A DNA stretch of 11,245 nt from Victivallales bacterium (GTDB taxonomy: Bacteria > Verrucomicrobiota > Lentisphaeria > Oligosphaerales > Oligosphaeraceae). The first letter of the stretch is position 1; each line of letters opens with the position of its first letter. The notes below the pieces were generated by a model. That model did no database searches, had not been told where the DNA came from, and saw nothing but the letters and a program-made list of their open reading frames with translations. The DNA is taken from the NCBI GenBank assembly GCA_017963875.1, contig JAGCTA010000008.1, forward strand, positions 1 to 11,245, given 5' to 3'. The translations under genes and the position numbers were made by a program. This document shows positions 1 through 5,935 of this stretch, piece by piece.

Positions 1-630
1 GATGAGACACCAGCGGTACTCGGGAGTCATCCCCCCGATGCTTACACCGTCCAGAATCACCATGTCCAGTTCTTCATCGACGGCGAGCACCCTGCATCCC
101 TGGCGGACGTTCACCGCGCCGCCGCGACCAGAGGCAATCGTCAAGGGCCGTAAACTTTTCTCAACTGTCTCCCGTAGGTTTTCCAGTTTTTCGAGAAGTT
201 CCGAACGCATTGCCGCGCTAGGTCTCAGGACATCAAGGAGATTCTTGAGCGACTCTTCGTATGCCTTCAAAACCCTTGCGACTTCCAACTGGCGAGAACC
301 AGCCTCGTCAAGAGCCTCAAGCAATTGGACGGCGAGGCCATCCATTGAAGAGTTTTCTTTGTTATGCCAGAGATTTGCCACCTGAAGCTCAGTTTGACGA
401 AGACTCCCGATCAGCCCATGGCTTCGAAGATAAAGGTCGGCATAACGTGACCTCATCTTGTCCAAAGCCTTTCGTGACTGTTCGAGCTCAATCTCCAATT
501 GCACGGCTTTCCGCTCCGCGGCTTCACGGGCAACCCGTGCCTCCTGGAGCGCCAGCGCACTGGCCTCGTCACTTGTACACACTTCAGCAGTAAACAAAAT
601 CAGAATACATACTATAGCATGACATTTCAT
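1..630 (-). CDS. Secreted coiled-coil protein, 3' end outside the window
   Basis: The frame is open from an ATG at 630 to the left edge, giving 210 visible residues and no stop. Residues 1 to about 20 (MKCHAIVCILILFTAEVCTS) look like a Sec signal peptide. Residues about 22-70 are rich in Glu, Arg, Lys, Leu and Ala with heptad-like spacing, and about 125-160 form a second helical stretch (SELLEKLENLRETVEKS), so a periplasmic coiled coil is likely. The last visible part (about 165-210) changes to beta-rich sequence (CRVLAVDEELDMVILDGVSIGG) containing a V-x-x-LxxG-x(3)-G-type pattern. That pattern is common in small beta-barrel or FlgT_C-like domains at the end of PVC coiled-coil proteins, which is inference. 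The gene lies 56 bases after trmL on the same strand and may be co-transcribed with it. Only a weak GGA five bases before the ATG serves as a Shine-Dalgarno. I recognise no named family, and the function is unknown. Confidence 0.75.
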   Translation of the reverse strand, partial: MKCHAIVCILILFTAEVCTSDEASALALQEARVAREAAERKAVQLEIELEQSRKALDKMRSRYADLYLRSHGLIGSLRQTELQVANLWHNKENSSMDGLAVQLLEALDEAGSRQLEVARVLKAYEESLKNLLDVLRPSAAMRSELLEKLENLRETVEKSLRPLTIASGRGGAVNVRQGCRVLAVDEELDMVILDGVSIGGMTPEYRWCLI

Positions 631-686
631 AAAAATCCAGTGGAATGATGTTATTTTTGTCATTTTTTTACAATTTTGTCATGGTG

Positions 687-1169
687 CTAGGGTATTTCAT
701 GACGGCAAAATCGTGTTTGCCGCAGTGCTTCATAGAGCGCGACAGAGACCGAATTGGCAAGATTGTGGCTACGGCAATGCGTTCCAGGCATTGGGATTGT
801 AACAAGTTGCTGTTCATATCGTTCATAAAAGTTTTTTGGCAATCCATGCCCCTCATTGCCAAAGACAATCCAGTCGCCTTCCTGGAAACTGTGGTCATAG
901 ATGCTTCTGGTGGTCTTTGTGCTGCAAAACACCATCCGCTGCGGCGTGTCGTTCTTTTCAAGAAATTCTTCCCATGTATCATAGACAGTCAGGTCGAGAT
1001 ATGGCCAATAGTCCATTCCAGCACGCTTCAGATGCTTCTCATCAAGGGAAAAACCAAGCGGACGGATGAGATGAAGAGCGGCATCCGTACAGACGCACAA
1101 ACGCCCGATGGTTCCCGTGTTCTGGGGAATCTCTGGCGCAACTAAAACAATATTGAAACAGGGTACCAT
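687..1169 (-). CDS. trmL: tRNA (cytidine(34)-2'-O)-methyltransferase TrmL
   Basis: This is a SPOUT-superfamily enzyme that transfers a methyl group from S-adenosylmethionine to the ribose 2'-OH of the wobble nucleotide in certain leucine tRNAs, in the cytoplasm. Family signatures are visible throughout the 160 residues: FNIVLVAPEIPQNTG near the start with Arg23, the RAGMDYW segment at 49-55, FGNEGHGLP at 103-111, and the knot motif RSHNLANSVSVALYE at 133-147. The length matches E. coli TrmL (157 residues). I chose the ATG at 1169 because it places the first beta strand at the N-terminus as in E. coli. A TTG at 1190 would add seven residues, and neither start has a clear Shine-Dalgarno. His135 occupies a knot-motif position that is usually Met or Leu. 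The gene lies 51 bases downstream of the amidohydrolase gene on the same strand. It is a housekeeping gene and probably unrelated in function to its neighbours. Confidence 0.93.
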   Translation of the reverse strand: MVPCFNIVLVAPEIPQNTGTIGRLCVCTDAALHLIRPLGFSLDEKHLKRAGMDYWPYLDLTVYDTWEEFLEKNDTPQRMVFCSTKTTRSIYDHSFQEGDWIVFGNEGHGLPKNFYERYEQQLVTIPMPGTHCRSHNLANSVSVALYEALRQTRFCRHEIP

Positions 1170-1220
1170 TATTGTATTTTTATGGCTCAATAAACTGAAT
1201 AAAAAACTTGAAGCCCCTCA

Positions 1221-2093
1221 TCACAAATGGAGAAGCCGCCGTATATTGCCGTTGGAGACTTTGTCCAGCACAGCGTCCGAAATCTTCCCATCATGGTTGA
1301 GTCCACGAAGGAAATCCGCCATTGGCAACCGCTGGTCTTCATAGCAGATGTCCGTGCCGAAACAAAGTTTATCCTGGAATTCATTGATGAAGCGCACGGC
1401 GAAATCGTGGTCGCGATTCATCGCATTGAAGCCGCTGCCTGCGGAAAGGTCACCCCAGAGATTCGGGTAGCGGCGCATCAATTTGACAACAGCACCCTCG
1501 GCCCTCACTGGATACGGCGGATAGCCCCCTCGGTCGTATGGCGTTTCCAACGTGCTGATTTCAGACCAAAATGCAGGTCCATGGCCGAAAATCGTCAATT
1601 TTGGAAATCTCCTGAGGCAATACTCCAGTTCTGGCATGCCTGGTTCGTCAACGAGACCATACCCTTCGCCTAGTCGAGTGTTGACATCAAACAAAAGGGG
1701 GAAACCAAATTTCTCCAGTTGCGCCATCAGGTTCAGCACCTTCGGATCCCTGAAGGACATGTTCGGCATGAACTCGCCGACACCGAGGAAGCCGTTTTCC
1801 CTGTACCATTCAAGCCATGGCGTGAAATCCGTGTCTGGCGAATTGGCGATTCCGCGCGGATCGATATTGCAGAAGGGCATGAATCGATCAGGATACCGTC
1901 GGCAGATTTCCAAGACCTCCTGATTGGACTGCGGGAGATAGACTTCTGGCCCAATCAGCGGTTGGATGATGCCCTTGTCAATCCCGAGTTCGTCATACCG
2001 TTTAATGACCTGCTCAGGAGTGCAGAATTGAGTCCGCCCATCCTGCGGTGGACAAGGATACAGATAAACGTGTGCGTGTATGTCTATGAACAT
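1221..2093 (-). CDS. Amidohydrolase_2 family metal-dependent hydrolase
   Basis: The 290-residue protein has the TIM-barrel layout of the amidohydrolase_2 family (PF04909), which hydrolyses or decarboxylates small cyclic or carboxylated substrates using a divalent metal. Visible motifs are the strand-1 HxH (IDIHAHVY, His6 and His8), GVGEF with Glu107, GHGPAFW with His171, GDLSAGSGFNAMNRD at 214-228, and FGTDIC with the catalytic-type Asp248. No signal peptide is seen, so it should be cytoplasmic. The ATG at 2093 was chosen because it starts directly at the first barrel strand and has AAGG ten bases upstream. An in-frame ATG at 2144 has no Shine-Dalgarno and would lie inside the likely promoter. 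At strand 5, where relatives usually carry a metal-binding His (LFH), this protein reads LLFDVN with Asp136. The substrate is unknown, and related genes often sit beside sugar-catabolic genes in PVC bacteria (general knowledge). Confidence 0.85.
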   Translation of the reverse strand: MFIDIHAHVYLYPCPPQDGRTQFCTPEQVIKRYDELGIDKGIIQPLIGPEVYLPQSNQEVLEICRRYPDRFMPFCNIDPRGIANSPDTDFTPWLEWYRENGFLGVGEFMPNMSFRDPKVLNLMAQLEKFGFPLLFDVNTRLGEGYGLVDEPGMPELEYCLRRFPKLTIFGHGPAFWSEISTLETPYDRGGYPPYPVRAEGAVVKLMRRYPNLWGDLSAGSGFNAMNRDHDFAVRFINEFQDKLCFGTDICYEDQRLPMADFLRGLNHDGKISDAVLDKVSNGNIRRLLHL

Positions 2094-2103
2094 GATGATT
2101 GAA

Positions 2104-2107
2104 CCTT
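2104..2107 (-). promoter_or_regulatory. Ribosome binding site of the amidohydrolase gene
   Basis: On the minus strand AAGG lies ten bases before the ATG at 2093. It supports that start over the upstream in-frame ATG at 2144, which has none. Confidence 0.5.
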
Positions 2108-2130
2108 GTTTCTGTTTTTCGTATAAACTA

Positions 2131-2160
2131 ATAATATCTACCATCTTTTACAGGAAACAA
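2131..2160 (-). promoter_or_regulatory. Candidate promoter for the amidohydrolase-trmL strand
   Basis: Read on the minus strand, TTGTTT (2160-2155) and TATTAT (2136-2131) are separated by 18 bases and would start transcription roughly 30 bases before the amidohydrolase ATG. The match to the sigma-70 consensus is moderate and the region is AT-rich, so chance is possible. Confidence 0.35.
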
Positions 2161-2214
2161 GATGAAAGAGGAAAAAACGACTGTCAGCCCCCCCATCAGT
2201 TTCTAAAACTTTTT

Positions 2215-2242
2215 TTGTGACTTTAGTGTTTATTTTTATAAT
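2215..2242 (+). promoter_or_regulatory. Candidate sigma-70-type promoter for the five-gene unit
   Basis: TTGTGA at 2215-2220 and a perfect TATAAT at 2237-2242 are separated by 16 bases in the divergent intergenic region. Transcription would start near 2249, leaving a leader of about 60 bases before the gene at 2312. No similarly good promoter is apparent in the short gaps further down the cluster, which fits one transcript for 2312-9608. Confidence 0.55.
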
Positions 2243-2300
2243 AATGTTTATATTAGCATCGCTAAACAAAGAATTGTCATGTTTCAATCATTCATATCTT

Positions 2301-2304
2301 GGAG
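2301..2304 (+). promoter_or_regulatory. Ribosome binding site deciding the start at 2312
   Basis: GGAG lies seven bases before the ATG at 2312. The upstream in-frame ATG at 2279 lacks such a site and would put eleven residues, including two His, ahead of a well-formed signal peptide. Confidence 0.7.
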
Positions 2305-2311
2305 ACACCAC

Positions 2312-3673
2312 ATGAAACGAACTGCTTTAGCCTTCCTTCTCCTGCCGCTGCTATTCTGCTGTGCAGCGGAAACCGCCGATGAACTCTTCCAACGTGCAAC
2401 CGTCCGCAATCCAGCGTTCATCCTCTGGTCTTGTACGCGAAAAGACAATTATACGCCAGAAGTCATCGCCAATATTGACAAATCATTGGAAATGATCCGT
2501 TATCAAATGGACATCGGGCTTCCTGTCAATCCCTCAATTTTCATCAGTGACATTATGAAGGCACAGCCAGAAAAACTGCTTATCACCACGTCATACGCTA
2601 TGGACGAGTTTCAGGATACAGGTGGTATTGATGCGCTTTTGGCATTCAAGACAGTAAATCCGATGAACGCCTCCCTGCTCATCGGCGGCATTCAGATGCT
2701 TGCGACTCTATCCCAGGTTGCCAAGTCAACGATAATCGAAAATGGAATCACCGTTGTCTTCAGCAATAACAATACCTCCCTGACTCTACAGTTTCTGGAG
2801 GGAAACACGATATTGCTGTTGGGTCATACAACCACAGTTCATTCAATCAAGGAAGGAAAGAGTTCACCGCTGACATTGACACTGCCTCAGCCTGCCACTA
2901 TAAGCAATGTTCCTTTCTTCATTCACATGGCCCTTCCTCCTGAAATGCAGGCCTATCTCATTGATATTCTGCCAGAAGGCTTTCCACTTGAATTGCTGCA
3001 TATCAACACGGCCACACTGCTGTTGGATTATGAAAATCTTTTGAATATCTCCTTATTCGCCACATTCCGCACTCAGGAAAGCGCAAATGGAATTGCAAGT
3101 TTCATTTCACAACAACTTGAACAATCAATCACGCGCTACAAGGATGAACCGACGCTCAGCAAATATCTTCGCATGATCAATGTCTCCACAAACAACGCAA
3201 ACTGTTCCATCACGGCTAAACTGCCTTGGCAGATTTGCGTGAGTTCCATCCCCGCAGCCTTGCTTCTGCCCGCATTGTCAAAAGCCCGCGAAAAGGCACA
3301 AGGCATCACCTGCACAAGCAACTTGAAGCAGATTGGACTCGCCATCGTATTATTCGCCGATGATCATGACGACACACTTCCCGCAGCCGACACATGGGAG
3401 AAGGATATTGCCGAATACCTTGGTGACACCAAATACATGCTCTGCCCCGCCGTACCTGAAAACAAATACATCTATCTTGGCAAAAAAGTCAAGCAGAATA
3501 CCATTGTCAATCCATCCAGAACCATCCTTGTCATGGAGGACTTCGGGAACCATAAGCGTTCAAAAAAAGTCAATCTGCTCTTTGCAGACGGTCATGTGGA
3601 AAGCGCGTCCCTTGATGACGAAGCAGATATTGAAGAACTTGCCAGAAAACATGATTTTCAAATCATTAAATAA
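2312..3673 (+). CDS. Exported protein with C-terminal H-X9-DG (pseudopilin-type) domain, paralogue 1
   Basis: The 453-residue protein starts with a classical Sec signal peptide (MKRTALAFLLLPLLFCCAA, cleavage near residue 20). Residues about 24-310 form an unrecognised alternating alpha/beta domain, possibly similar in topology to DUF3352-type domains (weak inference). From residue 317 it matches the sequence that normally follows the N-terminal helix of PVC pseudopilins: LLLPALSKAREKA, then CTSNLKQIG with Cys334, Cys378-Pro379, and the end motif FADGHVE with Asp426-Gly427. The preceding His414 is eleven residues from the DG, against nine in the named motif. The FTLIELLVVIAII-type leader helix that normally precedes LLPALSKAREKA is absent, so the piece cannot be a normal prepilin. 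A strong GGAG sets the start. A paralogue follows 21 bases downstream. The function is unknown, and the protein is probably periplasmic or envelope-associated. Confidence 0.8.
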   Translation: MKRTALAFLLLPLLFCCAAETADELFQRATVRNPAFILWSCTRKDNYTPEVIANIDKSLEMIRYQMDIGLPVNPSIFISDIMKAQPEKLLITTSYAMDEFQDTGGIDALLAFKTVNPMNASLLIGGIQMLATLSQVAKSTIIENGITVVFSNNNTSLTLQFLEGNTILLLGHTTTVHSIKEGKSSPLTLTLPQPATISNVPFFIHMALPPEMQAYLIDILPEGFPLELLHINTATLLLDYENLLNISLFATFRTQESANGIASFISQQLEQSITRYKDEPTLSKYLRMINVSTNNANCSITAKLPWQICVSSIPAALLLPALSKAREKAQGITCTSNLKQIGLAIVLFADDHDDTLPAADTWEKDIAEYLGDTKYMLCPAVPENKYIYLGKKVKQNTIVNPSRTILVMEDFGNHKRSKKVNLLFADGHVESASLDDEADIEELARKHDFQIIK

Positions 3674-3694
3674 CCAACGATAAGGAGATTATAT

Positions 3695-5041
3695 ATGATG
3701 GACGCTTCTGTTGTAAATTCAGTGATGACAACCATCATCGCCACTCTGACGCTACTCACGTCTTTCTTCCAGGATACCGTCAAAAATACCATTCCAATTA
3801 AGCCGATGAGTCCTGACTTCATCGCCGCAACAACCGCCCCCATGCAGTTCAAGGGCACTCTTGACTGCCAGCGTGTCTTTTCCCCTGAAACCGTGGACGC
3901 AGCCTCCATCGTCGCGGAAATCTGCAAACTCTACGCCATTTCCTCTGAAGAGCCCGACGCCGCCGAAATCGCTGCCGTAATCGACAAATTGCTATTCAAA
4001 GGACCGCAATACATCACTGCGGGACTGTCCATCCCTGAAGACGGCGGCGAACCAATCTTCTACGCCGCCATCCAGTTCAAGGACGCCATCAAGCCAGATT
4101 TGATCACCGACATCAACAAGGCTTTCGAGGCTTTTCCATTCCATGCCATCAGTGACAATGTCATCGTGTCAACAACCATCAAAAGCCATGACGCCAAAGT
4201 CATTCCGCAAACCGCCATCCTTCCAGAAGGGGCATTTTTCCGCTTGACAGCGGACATCACGACACTTGACGCCCCAGGAAATGCACTTGCAGAACTAATG
4301 GACTCGCCCATCCCCGAATTCGCCTCCGCCCGCTATGCCACCATCACCTTCGCTGACACACTCACGATTGAAGCGCGATTCGCCGAAGCCGCAGGCGCGC
4401 AGGCAGCAGCCAAAATCGTCTCCAAGACGCGCAAGAAACTTCTCAAGGAATTTGCCAATTACCCTATCCACAACAGTGAAATCAGAAAAATCGCTGTCAA
4501 ACAGATGCCTGTGTCAAATGAAGACGGGCGCGGGGCCTTCAGCGTGAATACCTCCGTTACCTACGATGCGTTGAATGCCCTTGTTACGGCTGTCGGGAAG
4601 AAGCCAGACAAGTTTGCAGAGGCAGTCCTTGGCACGCCTGCCATGTCAACGGAAAACGGGAAAAACAGCAAGGCCATGACCATCAAATGCCAGAACAACT
4701 TGAAGCAACTTGTCCTTTGCCTTGTCCTATACGCCTCTGACAACGATGATATCCTTCCAGCGTCAAGCAACTGGCAACAAGTACTCAAGGATTATATCGA
4801 AGACGCAAAGATCCTGAACTGCCCTGCAACACAAAAACAGTATCACTATATGCTGAACGGCCAGAGAATGACCGAAATCAAACACCCTGACAAAACCATT
4901 GTTTTTTATGAGGACTTCGACAATCATAAGGATTTCGCCATCATCGCTTTTATCGACGGCCATGTCGAACAGGTCAAACTCAATGGTGCAAAATCCATCG
5001 AAGAACTTGCTGCCGCAAATAATTACATTATTCTAAAATAG
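3695..5041 (+). CDS. Membrane-anchored or exported protein with C-terminal H-X9-DG domain, paralogue 2
   Basis: The 448-residue protein is a diverged paralogue of its upstream neighbour. AAGGAG at 3682-3687, seven bases before the ATG, supports this start. Residues about 6-25 are hydrophobic (VVNSVMTTIIATLTLLTSFF), but the preceding residues carry no positive charge. This could be an uncleaved membrane anchor or an atypical signal. Residues about 40-310 match the order of strands and helices in paralogue 1, for example IFYAAIQFKDAIKPDLI here against ALLAFKTVNPMNASLLI there. The C-terminus (about 325-448) keeps Cys332 in CQNNLKQ, Cys376-Pro377, EDFDNHK with His411, and IDGHVE with Asp421-Gly422. 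Nine residues separate the His from the DG, fitting H-X9-DG exactly. Both paralogues end in a similar IEELA-x(4)-[FY]-I-[IL] tail. No prepilin leader is present. The specific function is not recognisable. Confidence 0.8.
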   Translation: MMDASVVNSVMTTIIATLTLLTSFFQDTVKNTIPIKPMSPDFIAATTAPMQFKGTLDCQRVFSPETVDAASIVAEICKLYAISSEEPDAAEIAAVIDKLLFKGPQYITAGLSIPEDGGEPIFYAAIQFKDAIKPDLITDINKAFEAFPFHAISDNVIVSTTIKSHDAKVIPQTAILPEGAFFRLTADITTLDAPGNALAELMDSPIPEFASARYATITFADTLTIEARFAEAAGAQAAAKIVSKTRKKLLKEFANYPIHNSEIRKIAVKQMPVSNEDGRGAFSVNTSVTYDALNALVTAVGKKPDKFAEAVLGTPAMSTENGKNSKAMTIKCQNNLKQLVLCLVLYASDNDDILPASSNWQQVLKDYIEDAKILNCPATQKQYHYMLNGQRMTEIKHPDKTIVFYEDFDNHKDFAIIAFIDGHVEQVKLNGAKSIEELAAANNYIILK

Positions 5042-5051
5042 AGAAACAACA

Positions 5052-5897
5052 ATGACTCCAGAAAAAGGTGACAAGGCAATTCACGTCGGCAGACACGATG
5101 TCGCAGATGCTTTCAGACGAGTTGGTGCTATTCCAGGAGACACCGTCATGTTCCATGGTTCCCTTAGTTCGATGGGCACCGTCGATGGTGGCGTAACTAC
5201 CGTCTTTGACGGTATCCTCGATGCAACTGCCCCCAACGGCACTGTTGCCATGCCAAGCCTCTGGTATGACGGCTCCGATGAACTCCGCCACCCCGAACGA
5301 TTCGACATAAAAAACTCTCCCACATGGGTCGGAGCACTCGCGGAAGGCCTTCGGACAGACCCGAGAAGCATCCGCAGCAACCATTGGACGCACTCCGTCA
5401 GTGCCATCGGGGCACGAGCCGCAGAACTCTGCGCGAACCACGGAGCATACGGCGAACGGCCATCCCCCTGGAGCGAGACAGCCTTCGCCGTCAGCAGCCC
5501 ATGGCAACGTCTCATCGATTGGAACGCGCTCTACTGCCTCATCGGCGTCGATCTCCGTGTCTGCACCATCAAGCATCTGATCGAAGGGATGCTTGTCGAA
5601 CATGCACTTGACCACGTCCCCGCAAGCCGACGCCAGGAATTCCGCAATCTCCAAACACGTGACGCACAGCCGCGTATCCCAGGTTGGCCAGCCTTTGACT
5701 GCGGGCAGATGATGCAACTGCTTGAGTACAAAAACGTCATCACAAAAACCAAACTCGGCAGCGCAACCCTCCGTGCATTCCGCACGGCTCCCTTTGTCAG
5801 CACAGTTCTTGAAGTCATCGAAAACGACCTCACGGCCTGGCTTTCGCCAGAGTTCCTCGAATGGCGACAGAAGTGCATAGATGCAAATAAGAATTAG
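5052..5897 (+). CDS. AAC(3)-family N-acetyltransferase
   Basis: The 281-residue protein belongs to the Antibiotic_NAT family (PF02522), which uses acetyl-CoA to acetylate amino groups. The family includes aminoglycoside 3-N-acetyltransferases, but also members such as YokD and FrbF that have other or unknown substrates. Visible family features are HGSLSSMGTVDGG at 35-47 followed by a helix, FDIKNSPTWVGALAEG at 84-99, RSNHWTHSVSAIG at 108-120 with the conserved His-Ser at 114-115, the strand CLIGVD at 162-167, and TIKHLIEG at 172-179 with the His and Glu of the active-site region. There is no signal peptide, so it should be cytoplasmic. The ATG lies ten bases after the previous stop and has only a weak GAGA upstream, which suggests translational coupling. 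True aminoglycoside resistance cannot be claimed. Its place in this gene group suggests an amino-sugar or other amine substrate, which is speculation. Confidence 0.87.
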   Translation: MTPEKGDKAIHVGRHDVADAFRRVGAIPGDTVMFHGSLSSMGTVDGGVTTVFDGILDATAPNGTVAMPSLWYDGSDELRHPERFDIKNSPTWVGALAEGLRTDPRSIRSNHWTHSVSAIGARAAELCANHGAYGERPSPWSETAFAVSSPWQRLIDWNALYCLIGVDLRVCTIKHLIEGMLVEHALDHVPASRRQEFRNLQTRDAQPRIPGWPAFDCGQMMQLLEYKNVITKTKLGSATLRAFRTAPFVSTVLEVIENDLTAWLSPEFLEWRQKCIDANKN

Positions 5898-5922
5898 TCT
5901 TTTTTTCATACCCCACCCCAAA

Positions 5923-5927
5923 AAGGA
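5923..5927 (+). promoter_or_regulatory. Ribosome binding site of the TIM-barrel gene
   Basis: AAGGA lies eight bases before the ATG at 5936 and supports a start directly at the signal peptide. Confidence 0.65.
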
Positions 5928-5935
5928 ATCAGACA

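Noticed and set aside
2..593. Plus-strand open frames at the left edge
   Set aside because: Their translations are Ser/Arg/Pro-rich without domain features, and the opposite strand encodes a signal peptide plus coiled coil.
645..1145. Plus-strand open frame of 166 codons opposite trmL
   Set aside because: The minus strand carries all TrmL motifs, so this frame is antisense to a conserved gene.
2198..2217. Small inverted repeat AGTTT-CTA-AAACT followed by a T run, resembling an intrinsic terminator
   Set aside because: The stem has only five pairs with one G-C pair, no gene ends nearby, and the T run directly precedes the candidate -35 box.
5880..5912. TGCATAGATGCA palindrome and T run after the acetyltransferase stop, as a possible terminator
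   Set aside because: The palindrome leaves almost no loop and is separated from the T run by about a dozen bases; the 38-base gap has a good ribosome site for the next gene, suggesting read-through.
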